A program made the position numbers and the translations under genes. The notes beneath the pieces were generated by a model. The model was not told the origin of the DNA, did not search any database, and was given only the letters and a program-made list of their open reading frames with translations. Positions 17,497 through 26,999 of a stretch of 64,000 nt of DNA are shown here, piece after piece; the stretch's first letter is position 1, and every line of letters begins with the position of its first letter. The DNA is from Mycolicibacterium mengxianglii (GTDB lineage: Bacteria; Actinomycetota; Actinomycetes; Mycobacteriales; Mycobacteriaceae): positions 1,860,001-1,924,000 of the forward strand of contig NZ_CP065373.1 of the NCBI RefSeq assembly GCF_015710575.1, given 5' to 3'.

Positions 17497-18249
17497 CTAG
17501 CTGATCGGGGCGGCACTCTGAGCGCAGGCCCACGTGCTCTCGGTGTTGAACAGGGCGCGCAGATACTCCGGATCGGTGTTCACCGGGACGCTGAGATCGT
17601 CGTCGGCATGCCAGGCCACGACGTCGAGCGCCGTTGTCTCGGCAGCGGGGTCGAGGGGATGTGCGGCGTTGACCAGAGCTACGACGACGGGCAGATGGAT
17701 CAGCAGGTCCACCGCCGTCCCCGCGCCGGCGGAACCGGTGAACTCCAGGCTGCCGTCGTGGGCTGCGCGTACCCCCTTGAAGAACGACGCCGACGGTGCG
17801 ACGTCACGAACGTCCATCCCGTGCTTGATCGCCGCGAGCTGCATCGAATGGTATGCGGCCGAAGACATTCCGCACAGCACGTCGTGTGCTCCGGATGAGT
17901 CGGCAACGATGGTGGCCAGCAGTCGTCCCTGGTCGGAGAGCAGCGGGTGCCCGGTGCTCAGGTAGGCCTGCCACGGCACCTTCATCGTGTCGGCGACGTT
18001 GAGCCGTTCCCAGGTGGCGTCGGCGCGGAACAGCAACAGGTGCGCGCAGGCGCCGCCCTCGGGATCGATGAGACGCAGCCGGCTGCCCCGGCCGAGGACC
18101 TTGGTGGTGTACGAGCCACCCGGCACGCTCTCGGCCCACACCAATCGTCGGCCGTCGACGTCGGCCGGTGTGGCAGGAATGCGCATCGCGGCGCTCTGAG
18201 CCTGAGATCGGGCGTGCGATCGGGCGCCGTCCGTTGACGCGGTACTCAA
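17497..18249 (-). CDS. urea carboxylase-associated protein 1 (DUF1989)
   Basis: A 250-residue DUF1989 protein, paralogous to the next gene. Typical segments are VPGGSYTTKVLGRGSRLRLI, GGACAHLLLFRADATWERLN, DVLCGMSSAAYHSMQLAAIKHG and PSASFFKGVRAAHDGSL. I chose the TTG at 18249 because GGGAGGA lies just upstream; an in-frame ATG at MRIPATP is the alternative, and longer frames have no ribosome site. It is first in the operon and likely a subunit of a carboxyguanidine deiminase-type enzyme. An unusual hairpin (18266-18281) sits directly before the Shine-Dalgarno. Confidence 0.85.
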   Translation of the reverse strand: MSTASTDGARSHARSQAQSAAMRIPATPADVDGRRLVWAESVPGGSYTTKVLGRGSRLRLIDPEGGACAHLLLFRADATWERLNVADTMKVPWQAYLSTGHPLLSDQGRLLATIVADSSGAHDVLCGMSSAAYHSMQLAAIKHGMDVRDVAPSASFFKGVRAAHDGSLEFTGSAGAGTAVDLLIHLPVVVALVNAAHPLDPAAETTALDVVAWHADDDLSVPVNTDPEYLRALFNTESTWACAQSAAPIS

Positions 18250-18265
18250 TGCTTCCTCCCGGTCT

Positions 18266-18281
18266 GGGCGCGACCGCGCCC
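18266..18281 (-). other. leader hairpin GGGCGCG/CGCGCCC
   Basis: A perfect 7-bp inverted repeat with a two-base centre, about 16-30 nt upstream of the TTG start of the DUF1989 operon and abutting its Shine-Dalgarno. It could modulate translation. It is not a ykkC (guanidine-I) riboswitch as far as I can see. Confidence 0.4.
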
Positions 18282-18358
18282 GATTAACTGTCGAGTGAAA
18301 GTTTTGTGCGCCTGCGTTCCGCACTCGTGTCTGAGCTGTTAAGTTCGCATGACAATTT

Positions 18359-18372
18359 CTATCGAACGATAG
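18359..18372. promoter_or_regulatory. candidate TetR operator
   Basis: CTATCGAACGATAG is a 6-2-6 palindrome in the 177-bp divergent spacer between the DUF1989 operon and a TetR-family gene. The position suits a repressor site controlling both directions. Confidence 0.6.
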
Positions 18373-18426
18373 GTATTCGAGATAGGCCCAGGTCGACGGG
18401 TGTGAGGCCAATGCGAGAATGTGACC

Positions 18427-19098
18427 ATGCGCACCGACGGCCGAGGTCGTCCGCGACTGGAGCAATCCCGTCGGCCGGGCAAAACCGCACGTGAGGAGAT
18501 CCTCGACGCGGCCGCCGAGCTGTTCACCGCGAAGGGCTACTCCAGCACCTCGACCCGTGCGATCGCCGATGCGGTGGGAATGCGGCAGGCCTCGCTGTAC
18601 CACCACTTCGCCACCAAGGACGACATCCTCGACGCCTTGCTGACCGGCACTGTCGACACGCCCCTGGTCCTGGCCCGGGAACTACTCGCCGAAACCACGC
18701 CGGCGGCGCCGCGGCTGCACCTCCTGGTGGTCAGTGACGTGACCCAGCTGTGTGGCAGCCGCTGGAACCTGGGCGCGCTGTACCTGCTGCCCGAATTGCG
18801 GGTGGACCGCTTCGCCGGTTTCCGGGCCCGCCGCGCCCAGCTTCGGGAGCACTACCGCGACCTGGCACTGCGGGTCATCGCTGAATGCGACGGACCCACC
18901 GACGCCGACGACCTGCCCTTCCGGCTCGTCGAATCGGCGATCAACCGCCGCTCCGACGACAACACCTGCCCGCCGGATCAACCCTGGGTGATCGCCGAGG
19001 GGGCGTTGCGCTGCCTGGGCTGGGCAGGCGACTTCGAGGCGCTGCGGCGGGGGACCGCTGATCGATTGCTCAGCGCACCCGCTAACGTCTCGGCATGA
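18427..19098 (+). CDS. TetR family transcriptional regulator
   Basis: A 223-residue regulator. The N-terminal helix-turn-helix (KTAREEILDAAAELFTAKGY, then STRAIADAVGMRQASLYHHFATK, residues about 18-65) is classical TetR. The C-terminal ligand domain is unrecognised. It is divergent from the DUF1989/carboxyltransferase operon with a palindrome in the spacer, so it probably represses that operon. The ATG at 18427 was chosen; a GTG is two codons upstream. Its stop overlaps the enoyl-CoA hydratase start (ATGA), so the two are co-expressed. Confidence 0.9.
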   Translation: MRTDGRGRPRLEQSRRPGKTAREEILDAAAELFTAKGYSSTSTRAIADAVGMRQASLYHHFATKDDILDALLTGTVDTPLVLARELLAETTPAAPRLHLLVVSDVTQLCGSRWNLGALYLLPELRVDRFAGFRARRAQLREHYRDLALRVIAECDGPTDADDLPFRLVESAINRRSDDNTCPPDQPWVIAEGALRCLGWAGDFEALRRGTADRLLSAPANVSA

Positions 19099-19883
19099 CT
19101 TCTCCGTCGTACGAGACACTGACATTCGAGCAAGCCGGGCCCGTCACCACCCTCACGTTGAACCGCCCCGAGGCCGCCAACGGGATGAACGACGCGATGA
19201 CGCGGGAGCTCGCCGACGCGGCGCTGCGTGCCGACACTGCCGAAACCAAGGTAGTGGTGCTGACCGGGGCCGGCCGGTTCTTCTGTGCCGGAGGCGATCT
19301 CAAGGCGATGGCCGCCTCCCCGCTGGGGCCGGGGCCGTTCGTCAAGGGCATTGCCGACGACCTGCACCGCGCGATCTCGACATTCGCCCGGATGGACGCG
19401 GTGCTGATCACCGCCGTCAACGGAATGGCCGCCGGCGCCGGGTTCTCACTGGCAGTCAGCGGAGATCTGGTGCTGGCCGCGGACACCGCCGCGTTCACCA
19501 TGGCCTACACCAAGGCCGGGCTCAGCCCCGACGGCAGCGCGTCCTACTACCTGCCCCGGCTCGTCGGAGTGCGGCGCACCACGGAGTTGATGCTGACCAA
19601 CCGCACGCTGTCAGCCGCCGATGCACTGCAGTGGGGGTTGGTCAACGAGGTGGTCTCGTCTGACGACCTGAGCCGGCGGGCGAGCGAATTGGCAGAGCGG
19701 ATCGCTTTGGGGGCAAAACAATCCAACGCGGCGGTGAAGAAGCTGATGCAGGCGTCGTTCGGCAACGACATCGAGACGCAGATGGCGCTGGAAGCCACGC
19801 TGATCGCCGACAATGCCGACGGTCCCGACGGCCGCGAAGGCATCGACGCGTTCCTGAACAAGCGGGCACCCAAGTTCGCCTGA
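19095..19883 (+). CDS. enoyl-CoA hydratase/isomerase family protein
   Basis: A 262-residue crotonase-fold protein. It shows TLTLNRPEAANGMNDAM at the N-terminus, the first oxyanion-hole segment FFCAGGDLKAMAASP, the second oxyanion loop AVNGMAAGAGFSLAVSGDLV, and YTKAGLSPDGSASYYLPRLVG. One of the two usual catalytic Glu positions is replaced in the AGLSPDG loop, a pattern often seen in isomerase or PaaG-like members. Likely role is acyl-CoA hydration or isomerisation in fatty acid or aromatic catabolism. It is translationally coupled to the TetR gene. Confidence 0.85.
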   Translation: MTSPSYETLTFEQAGPVTTLTLNRPEAANGMNDAMTRELADAALRADTAETKVVVLTGAGRFFCAGGDLKAMAASPLGPGPFVKGIADDLHRAISTFARMDAVLITAVNGMAAGAGFSLAVSGDLVLAADTAAFTMAYTKAGLSPDGSASYYLPRLVGVRRTTELMLTNRTLSAADALQWGLVNEVVSSDDLSRRASELAERIALGAKQSNAAVKKLMQASFGNDIETQMALEATLIADNADGPDGREGIDAFLNKRAPKFA

Positions 19884-19914
19884 GCGCCCCGGCGCGGCTC
19901 TGCCGCCAACCAAG

Positions 19915-20766
19915 CTAGAAGGAGTGTTCCTCGGCGGGGAACGCGCCGCTGGCCACCTCATCGGCGTACTGCGTTGCCGCACGGTGCAATTCCGCCCCGA
20001 CATCGCCGAACCGCTTGACGAACTTCGCGGTGCGGCCGGAGGTCATGCCGGCCATGTCCTGCCACACCAGCACCTGGGCATCGCAGTTGGGGCCCGCGCC
20101 GATGCCGACGGTCGGGATCGTCAGCTTGCCGGTGATCTGCGTGGCGAGCTCGGCGGGCACCATCTCCAGTACCACCGCGACCGCGCCCGCCTCGGCGACG
20201 GCGATCGCATCGGCGATGGTCTGTTCGGCGGCGTCACCGCGGCCCTGGACCTTGAAACCGCCCAGCCCGTTGACGCTCTGCGGGGTGAAGCCGATGTGGG
20301 CGATCACCGGGATACCCGCCTGTGTCAGGGTGGCGATCTGGTCGGCGACCCGCTCGCCGCCCTCGAGCTTGACCGCGTGGGCGCCGGTCTCCTTCAGGAA
20401 CCGGGTGGCCGTAGACAAGGCCTGCTGGGCACCCGCCTCGTAGCTGCCGAACGGCAGGTCGGCGACCACCAGGGCATGCGGAGCGCCCTTGACGACGCCG
20501 CGCACCAGCGGGATCAGCTCGTCGATGGTGATCGGCACGGTGGTGTCGTATCCGTAGACCACGTTGGCTGCGGAGTCGCCCACCAGCAACACCGGAATGC
20601 CGGCGTCGTCGAAAACCCGTGCGGTGGAGAAGTCATACGCGGTGAGCATCGACCACTTGTGGCCTTCGCCCTTCCATTGCTGCAGGTGATGCGTGCGCAC
20701 CTTGACGCGCTTCTTGGGAGCGTCGGTGGTGGAGGCAGCGCCATAAATAGCTTGCTCAGACATCAT
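19915..20766 (-). CDS. panB: 3-methyl-2-oxobutanoate hydroxymethyltransferase
   Basis: A 283-residue ketopantoate hydroxymethyltransferase: transfers a hydroxymethyl group from methylene-THF to 2-oxoisovalerate in pantothenate/CoA synthesis. Signature segments are [34 protein letters not shown] (Mg-binding Asp), [30 protein letters not shown] and [19 protein letters not shown]. The start is the first of two adjacent ATGs (20766), after AAAGGGA. The same neighbourhood holds Rv2225 in M. tuberculosis. Confidence 0.97.
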   Translation of the reverse strand: MMSEQAIYGAASTTDAPKKRVKVRTHHLQQWKGEGHKWSMLTAYDFSTARVFDDAGIPVLLVGDSAANVVYGYDTTVPITIDELIPLVRGVVKGAPHALVVADLPFGSYEAGAQQALSTATRFLKETGAHAVKLEGGERVADQIATLTQAGIPVIAHIGFTPQSVNGLGGFKVQGRGDAAEQTIADAIAVAEAGAVAVVLEMVPAELATQITGKLTIPTVGIGAGPNCDAQVLVWQDMAGMTSGRTAKFVKRFGDVGAELHRAATQYADEVASGAFPAEEHSF

Positions 20767-20917
20767 TGTCCCTTTGATGGTCGGTTCGATCCTCGAGGCC
20801 CAACAGGGTCCCCGGGTCGGCTGACCCGTCACAGTGTGCCACCGGGGCGCGCTCACGTGAACTGCAAGTTGAGTGGACTTGCTCACACCGGCCAAGGCGG
20901 CAGCATACGATCTCCGG

Positions 20918-22315
20918 ATGCAACGGCTCAGCGGGCTCGACGCCAGCTTCCTCTACCTCGAATCGTCAGTACAGCCGTTACACGTCTGCGCCATCATCGA
21001 GGTCGACACCTCGACAATGCCCGGCGGCTACACCTTCGCCCGGTTGCGCGACGAACTCGCCATCCGCGTCGCCGGGATTCCCGAGTTCCGCGACAAGCTG
21101 GCCAACAGCTTTTTCAATCTGGATCACCCGGTGTGGGTGGACGACAAGGACTTTGACGTAGACCGGCATCTGCACCGGATCGGCCTGCCCGCCCCGGGTG
21201 GCCGGGAGGAGCTGGCCGAGATCTGCGGCCACATCGCGTCGATCCCGCTGGACCGCAGCCGGCCGCTGTGGGAGATGTGGGTGATCGAGAACGTCGGCGG
21301 CACCGATATGCACGCCGGTGGCCGGCTGGCGGTGATGACCAAGGTGCACCACGCCGCCGTCGACGGCATCTCCGGGGCGAACCTGCTCTCCCAACTGTGC
21401 GCGACGGAACCCGATGCGGCGCCGCTGGATCCGGTTGCCGGTTCCGGGGGCGCCAACCCGCTGGAGATCGCCGCCCGCGGCTTGGTGCGCTTCGTCAACC
21501 GGCCGTTGCACCTGGCGACCAAGACGCTGCCGACGACGCTGACCACGGTCGCCGACACCGTGTGGCGCGCGGTCACCGGTTCGGCGATGACCAGCCCGTT
21601 CACTGCCCCACAGACGGCGTTCAACGCCAGTGTCACCGCGCACCGCAATGTCGCCTTCACTCAACTGGATCTCGAGGACGTCAAGAAGGTGAAGAATCAC
21701 TTCGACGTCAAGGTCAACGATGTGGTGATGGCACTGGTATCGGGTGCGCTGCGGTCATTCCTGCTCGACCGCGGTGAACTACCGGACAGTTCGCTGGTGG
21801 CCATGGTGCCGGTGTCGGTGCACGAGAAATCCGACCGTCCCGGCCGCAACAAGGTCTCGGGCCTGTTCTCCAGTCTGGAAACCACCATCGCGGACCCGGC
21901 CGAACGGTTGAAGGCGATCGCGGAGGCGAGTTCGGTTGCCAAGGAACACAGTTCGGCGATCGCCGCGACGCTGCTGCAGGACTGGTCGCAGTTCGCCGCA
22001 CCGGCGGTGTTCGGCCTGGCGATGCGGGTGTACGCCAGCTCCCGGCTCACCGAGACCCGTCCGGTACACAATCTCGTCGTCTCGAATGTGCCCGGCCCGC
22101 AGGTGCCGCTGTACTTCCTGGGCTCGGAGGTCAAAGCGATGTACCCGCTCGGGCCGATCTTCCACGGGTCGGGGCTCAACATCACGGTGATGTCGTTGAA
22201 CGGCAAGCTCGACGTCGGTCTGATCTCCTGCCCGGAGTTGCTGCCGGATCTGTGGCAGATGGCAGACGCCTTCAGTGTCGGCATGAAGGAGTTGGTCGCC
22301 GCGGCCGACGGCTGA
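20918..22315 (+). CDS. wax ester synthase/diacylglycerol O-acyltransferase (WS/DGAT)
   Basis: A 465-residue acyltransferase of the mycobacterial Tgs/WS-DGAT family, which esterifies acyl-CoA to diacylglycerol or alcohols for storage lipid. It begins [16 protein letters not shown], carries the catalytic HHxxxDG as VHHAAVDG near residue 148, the [15 protein letters not shown] segment, and the C-terminal [15 protein letters not shown] block. The ATG at 20918 matches the usual N-terminus, though the frame is open upstream. Divergent from panB. It is not part of the M. tuberculosis panB neighbourhood as I remember it. Confidence 0.9.
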   Translation: MQRLSGLDASFLYLESSVQPLHVCAIIEVDTSTMPGGYTFARLRDELAIRVAGIPEFRDKLANSFFNLDHPVWVDDKDFDVDRHLHRIGLPAPGGREELAEICGHIASIPLDRSRPLWEMWVIENVGGTDMHAGGRLAVMTKVHHAAVDGISGANLLSQLCATEPDAAPLDPVAGSGGANPLEIAARGLVRFVNRPLHLATKTLPTTLTTVADTVWRAVTGSAMTSPFTAPQTAFNASVTAHRNVAFTQLDLEDVKKVKNHFDVKVNDVVMALVSGALRSFLLDRGELPDSSLVAMVPVSVHEKSDRPGRNKVSGLFSSLETTIADPAERLKAIAEASSVAKEHSSAIAATLLQDWSQFAAPAVFGLAMRVYASSRLTETRPVHNLVVSNVPGPQVPLYFLGSEVKAMYPLGPIFHGSGLNITVMSLNGKLDVGLISCPELLPDLWQMADAFSVGMKELVAAADG

Positions 22316-22383
22316 GACCCCCGCCGAGGGCGCGTTACCAGGGCTTCGCTGGTTCGCGGCAAGCTCGTGGCAGCATGTTCGCC

Positions 22384-23922
22384 ATGAGCTTGCGTCTGCG
22401 CCACCGTCACCTGCGTGCCGCCCTGATCGGGGTGACGACCGTGGGCCTGATGCTGGGATCAGCGGGCTGCACTCAACAGGTGGGCGGCCACGCGGTGGCT
22501 GTCGGCACCCGGGCCGGGGCCCCGGTCTCGTGGGAACCCTGCCAGTTCAACGGACCGGCCCAGGTCGATCTCCCCCCGGGCACCGAGTGTGGTCTGCTCG
22601 CCGTACCCATCAACTACGACGACCCCGACGGTGACGCACTCGACCTTGCGCTGATCCGGTTCCCCGCCACCGGCAAGAAGATTGGTTCGCTGGTCTTCAA
22701 CCCGGGCGGCCCGGGGGAGTCGGGGATCCAGGCGGCCTTCGGGATCCTCGCCTCACTGCCCGAGGAAATCCGCCAGCAGTTCGACTTCGTCGGGTTCGAC
22801 CCCCGCGGGGTGGCATCCTCGAGCCCGGCACTGTGGTGCAACTCCGACGCCGACAACGATCGGCAACGCGCCGAGCCGGTCGTCGAATACACCCCGGAGG
22901 GGGTGGAGTACCTCAACAAGGAGACCGAGGAATTCGTCCAACGCTGCGTGGACAAGATGGGCGTCGATTTCCTGGCCAACGTCGGCACCGAAAACGTCGC
23001 CAAGGATCTCGACCGCATCCGGGAAGCCCTCGGCGACGAGAAGCTGACCTACCTCGGCTACTCCTACGGCACCCGGATCGGGTCCGAATACGCCGAGCAG
23101 TTCCCGCACAACGTGCGGGCGATGATCCTCGACGGCGCCATCGATCCCAACGCTGATCCCATCGAGGCGGACATCGCGCAGGCCGAGGCCTTCCAATCGG
23201 CGTTCGACGACTACGCGGCCGACTGCGCCACCAGTCCGGACTGCCCGCTGGGGACCGACCCGGCGAAAGCCGTTGAGGCCTACCGGGACCTGCTCGATCC
23301 ACTGGCCACCAAGCCGGCTCCCACCAAGGACCCGCGCGGGCTGTCGCACTTCGACGCCACCACCGCCACCATCATGGCGCTGTACTCGCCGCAGCTGTGG
23401 CGTCATCTCACCATGGGCCTGACCGAGCTGCAGGCGGGTCGCGGCGACACCTTGCTGACGCTGGCCGACATGTACATGCGCCGTGACGCCACCGGCCACT
23501 ACAGCAATGCCACCGACGTTCGAATCGCGGTGAACTGCATGGACAAACAGAGAATCACCGATATGGCCGTGTTGGTCGACCAGGACCGCCGGATGCGCGA
23601 GGCGGCGCCGTTCCTGTCCTACGGCGACTTCACCGGACTGGTTCCCCAGTCGACGTGCAACATGTGGCCGGTGCCGCCGACCAGCGAGGCGCACGAGATG
23701 TCGGTTCCGGACCTGCCTGCCCCCCTTGTGGTCTCCATCACCGGGGACCCGGCCACGCCGTACCAGGCCGGGGTGGAACTGGCCGATCAGCTCGGCGGCG
23801 GGCTGGTGACTTTCGACGGCACCCAGCACACGGTGACATTCCAGGGCAACGAGTGTGTCGACGACTACGCGAAGCGATATCTGATCGACGGGGCGATGCC
23901 ACCGCCGAATGCGAAATGCTGA
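22384..23922 (+). CDS. caeA: exported lipoprotein hydrolase CaeA (Hip1-like)
   Basis: An alpha/beta hydrolase of about 512 residues matching M. tuberculosis Rv2224c (carboxylesterase/serine protease CaeA, also Hip1). A basic N-terminus, a hydrophobic stretch and lipobox LGSAGC (Cys29) indicate a lipoprotein. Motifs: LVFNPGGPGESGI oxyanion loop, YLGYSYGTRIG with nucleophile Ser, and FDGTQHTV with catalytic His. The C-terminal TAP-like domain carries DPATPYQAGVELA. The ATG at 22384 (MSLRLRHRH) was chosen; 22375 is possible. It acts in the cell envelope. A closely related paralogue follows. Confidence 0.92.
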   Translation: MSLRLRHRHLRAALIGVTTVGLMLGSAGCTQQVGGHAVAVGTRAGAPVSWEPCQFNGPAQVDLPPGTECGLLAVPINYDDPDGDALDLALIRFPATGKKIGSLVFNPGGPGESGIQAAFGILASLPEEIRQQFDFVGFDPRGVASSSPALWCNSDADNDRQRAEPVVEYTPEGVEYLNKETEEFVQRCVDKMGVDFLANVGTENVAKDLDRIREALGDEKLTYLGYSYGTRIGSEYAEQFPHNVRAMILDGAIDPNADPIEADIAQAEAFQSAFDDYAADCATSPDCPLGTDPAKAVEAYRDLLDPLATKPAPTKDPRGLSHFDATTATIMALYSPQLWRHLTMGLTELQAGRGDTLLTLADMYMRRDATGHYSNATDVRIAVNCMDKQRITDMAVLVDQDRRMREAAPFLSYGDFTGLVPQSTCNMWPVPPTSEAHEMSVPDLPAPLVVSITGDPATPYQAGVELADQLGGGLVTFDGTQHTVTFQGNECVDDYAKRYLIDGAMPPPNAKC

Positions 23923-23987
23923 CGTCGCCGTACTGAGACCGGAGCGTTACCAACTCGGGTGCAGCCTCTCGAGCCGGGCATGCGACG

Positions 23988-25520
23988 ATGACACCCATGC
24001 GTCGTGCCAGAGTCCCGGGATCGATGCTGTTCACGATGGCTGTGTTGGCCGGTGTCGTCGCACCCGGCGCCAACGCCGAACCCGCTCCGATACCGACACC
24101 GGTACCTGTTGCGTCACAACAGGTTTGGGGTGGTTGCGCCGAGTTCGACATCAGCGCTGACGCGCTGCCCACGGCCCAGTGCACCACGGTGAGCGTCCCG
24201 GTCGACCCCGCAAAACCCGGGGGAGCCCAGGCAGATCTGGCGGTGATCCGCATTCCGGCCACCGGTTCGCGGATCGGCCCGCTCTTCGTCAACCCAGGCG
24301 GACCGGGCGCCTCCGCGGTGGACACGGTCGCCGGAATGGGTGCCGGGTTGGCCGGATCCGAGATCAGCGAGCACTTCGACCTGATCGGTGTGGACCCGCG
24401 GGGAGTGGGCCACTCGACACCGGAACTGCGCTGCCGCACCGACGCCGGATTCGACGCTTGGCGTCGTGAGCCGATGGTGGACTTCAGTCCCGCGGGCGTC
24501 GCCGCCATCGAGGCCCTCTACCAACAGTTCGCCAACCAGTGTGCAGCGCAGATGGGCACGGAGTTCCTGGCCAATGTCGGCACGGCCAACGCAGCCGACG
24601 ACCTCGACACGGTGCGCCGGATACTCGGCGACGAGCAGCTCAACTACCTCGGGTTCAGCTACGGCACCCAGATCGGCACCGCCTACCTGGAGCGCTACGG
24701 CGCGCACGTGCGGACCATGGTGCTCGACGGGGCGATCGATCCCGCAGTGCCGCCGATGGAGGAGACCATCCGCCAGAACGCCGCTTTCCAAACGGCGTTC
24801 AACACCTACGCCGCCGACTGCGCCCGCTCCGCCGACTGCCCGCTGGGACAAGACCCCACACAGTGGGTGAGCCGGTACCAAACGCTGGTGGACCCACTGG
24901 TCGCAGCGCCGGGCCGGACCATCGATCCCCGCGGCTTGAGCCATTCCGACGCGATCATCGGCACCGGCAATGCCCTCTACAGCCCTCGTTACTGGGACTT
25001 CCTGACCAGCGGGCTGCTCGGGCTGCAGCGCGGCGCCGACGCCGACGACCTGCTGGCCCTGGCCGACGAATACCAGGGCCGCAACGGTCAGGGGCACTAC
25101 ACGAACAGGCAGGACGCGTTCAACGCCGTGCGCTGCGCGGACTCTCCGGTTCCCACCGACCCCGCCGCCTGGGCGGCTTTCGATCAGAAGATGCGCGCGG
25201 CGGCACCGTTTCTGGCCTACGGCTCGTTCACCGGCTTCGCGCCGCGCGACATCTGCGCGTTCTGGCCGGTGCCGCCCACCTCGGCTCCGGCGCCCGTCGC
25301 CCCGGAGCCGCTGGGGAAGGTGCTGGTGGTGTCGACGACGCGGGACCCGGCCACGCCGTACCAGGCCGGGGTGGACCTGGCCCGCCAGCTCCAGGCGCCG
25401 CTGATCTCCTTCGACGGCACGCAGCACACGGTGGTGTTCAACGGGCAGCAGTGCGTGGATTCCGCGACGGTTCGTTACTTCGTCGATTCGTCGATTCCAC
25501 CTGCGAATTTGTTGTGTTAG
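23988..25520 (+). CDS. caeB: exported hydrolase CaeB (CaeA paralogue)
   Basis: A 510-residue exported alpha/beta hydrolase paralogous to the gene 65 bp upstream and equivalent to Rv2223c. The N-terminus has a Sec signal peptide ending near GANAEP and no lipobox Cys, so it is secreted rather than lipid-anchored. It keeps LFVNPGGPGASAV, the Ser in YLGFSYGTQIG, and the His in FDGTQHTVVF. Many segments (ILDGAIDP, YAADCA, DPRGLSH, DPATPYQAGV) match CaeA, showing tandem duplication. The start is ATG 23988 or 23997. Confidence 0.92.
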   Translation: MTPMRRARVPGSMLFTMAVLAGVVAPGANAEPAPIPTPVPVASQQVWGGCAEFDISADALPTAQCTTVSVPVDPAKPGGAQADLAVIRIPATGSRIGPLFVNPGGPGASAVDTVAGMGAGLAGSEISEHFDLIGVDPRGVGHSTPELRCRTDAGFDAWRREPMVDFSPAGVAAIEALYQQFANQCAAQMGTEFLANVGTANAADDLDTVRRILGDEQLNYLGFSYGTQIGTAYLERYGAHVRTMVLDGAIDPAVPPMEETIRQNAAFQTAFNTYAADCARSADCPLGQDPTQWVSRYQTLVDPLVAAPGRTIDPRGLSHSDAIIGTGNALYSPRYWDFLTSGLLGLQRGADADDLLALADEYQGRNGQGHYTNRQDAFNAVRCADSPVPTDPAAWAAFDQKMRAAAPFLAYGSFTGFAPRDICAFWPVPPTSAPAPVAPEPLGKVLVVSTTRDPATPYQAGVDLARQLQAPLISFDGTQHTVVFNGQQCVDSATVRYFVDSSIPPANLLC

Positions 25521-25578
25521 CCCCAGACGACTCACCGCCGTAACACAGAGTTAACAGCCGATGCCTACGCTCGCGGTC

Positions 25579-26919
25579 ATGGATCGGCAGAAGGAATTCG
25601 TGCTGCGCACGCTGGAGGAACGGAACATTCGTTTCGTGCGACTGTGGTTCACCGATGTGCTCGGATTCCTCAAGTCGGTGGCGATCGCGCCCGCCGAACT
25701 CGAAGGCGCCTTCGAAGAGGGCATCGGCTTCGACGGGTCCTCCATCGAGGGTTTCGCCCGGGTCTCCGAGTCCGACACGGTGGCCCGACCCGACCCGTCC
25801 ACGTTCCAGGTGCTGCCCTGGACCACCAGCGGGGGCGACCAGCATTCGGCGCGGATGTTCTGCGACATCACCATGCCGGACGGCTCGCCGTCCTGGGCGG
25901 ACTCGCGGCACGTGCTGCGGCGGCAGTTGGCCAAAGCCGGCGACCTCGGCTTCTCCTGCTACGTGCACCCCGAGATCGAGTTCTTCCTGCTCCAGCCCGG
26001 CCCCTATGACGGCAGCAATCCGGTGCCGGCCGACAACGGCGGGTACTTCGACCAGGCCGTGCACGACTCGGCCCCGAACTTCCGCAGGCACGCCATCGAC
26101 GCCCTGGAATCCATGGGCATCTCGGTGGAATTCAGCCACCACGAAGGTGCGCCCGGCCAGCAGGAGATCGACCTGCGTTACGCCGACGCCCTGTCCATGG
26201 CCGACAACGTGATGACCTTCCGCTACCTGGTCAAGGAAGTCGCGCTCGGCGAAGGGGTCCGGGCGTCGTTCATGCCCAAGCCGTTCGGCGAACACCCGGG
26301 CTCGGCCATGCACACCCACATGAGCCTGTTCGAAGGTGATACCAACGCCTTCCACAGCGCCGATGACCCGCTGCAACTCTCCGATGTCGGCAAGTCGTTC
26401 ATCGCCGGCATCCTGGAGCACGCCAGCGAGATCAGCGCCGTGACCAACCAGTGGGTGAACTCCTACAAGCGGCTGGTGCACGGCGGCGAGGCGCCCACTG
26501 CAGCCTCCTGGGGTGCGGCCAACCGCTCGGCCCTGGTGCGGGTGCCGATGTACACGCCGAACAAGGCGTCATCACGGCGCGTCGAGGTCCGCAGCCCAGA
26601 CTCGGCATGCAACCCCTATCTGACGTTCGCCGTGCTGCTGGCCGCCGGTCTGCGCGGCGTCGAGAAGGGTTACGTGCTCGGCCCGCAGGCCGAGGACAAT
26701 GTCTGGAGCCTCACCGCCGAAGAGCGTCGGGCGATGGGTTACCGCGAGCTGCCCAACAGCCTGGGGCAGGCGCTGGAGCAGATGGAGGGCTCCGAGCTGG
26801 TGGCCGAGGCGCTCGGCGAACACGTCTTCGACTTCTTCCTGCGTAACAAGCGCAGCGAATGGGAGAGCTACCGCAGCCACGTCACGCCGTTCGAGCTGAA
26901 GACGTATCTGTCCCTGTAA
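25579..26919 (+). CDS. glnA2: type I glutamine synthetase GlnA2
   Basis: A 446-residue glutamine synthetase-like enzyme: ATP-dependent glutamate-ammonia ligase or gamma-glutamyl ligase. It starts MDRQKEFVLRTLEERNIRFV as in M. tuberculosis GlnA2; the upstream ATG at 25561 adds a non-homologous extension. Active-site blocks are IGFDGSSIEGF, HPEIEFFLL, FMPKPFGEHPGSAMHTHMSL, and NKASSRRVEVRSPDSACNPYL. The adenylylation loop ([14 protein letters not shown]) of GlnA1 is absent, so it should not be a GlnE substrate. It sits 80 bp before glnE. Confidence 0.95.
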   Translation: MDRQKEFVLRTLEERNIRFVRLWFTDVLGFLKSVAIAPAELEGAFEEGIGFDGSSIEGFARVSESDTVARPDPSTFQVLPWTTSGGDQHSARMFCDITMPDGSPSWADSRHVLRRQLAKAGDLGFSCYVHPEIEFFLLQPGPYDGSNPVPADNGGYFDQAVHDSAPNFRRHAIDALESMGISVEFSHHEGAPGQQEIDLRYADALSMADNVMTFRYLVKEVALGEGVRASFMPKPFGEHPGSAMHTHMSLFEGDTNAFHSADDPLQLSDVGKSFIAGILEHASEISAVTNQWVNSYKRLVHGGEAPTAASWGAANRSALVRVPMYTPNKASSRRVEVRSPDSACNPYLTFAVLLAAGLRGVEKGYVLGPQAEDNVWSLTAEERRAMGYRELPNSLGQALEQMEGSELVAEALGEHVFDFFLRNKRSEWESYRSHVTPFELKTYLSL

Positions 26920-26999
26920 GAAGCAGTGTCACTGCGGCCGTGGCGATGTGATGCGCCGGGGATTGCCGAACTGGCAGTGCTGTGGGTTACCGTGCTGTC

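Noticed and set aside
18250..18426. Guanidine-I (ykkC) riboswitch upstream of the DUF1989 operon
   Set aside because: I looked for the conserved ykkC blocks in the leader and found only a simple GC hairpin and a palindrome.
24114..25535. 473-residue open frame antisense to caeB
   Set aside because: A shadow of a clear exported hydrolase gene; composition is not protein-like.
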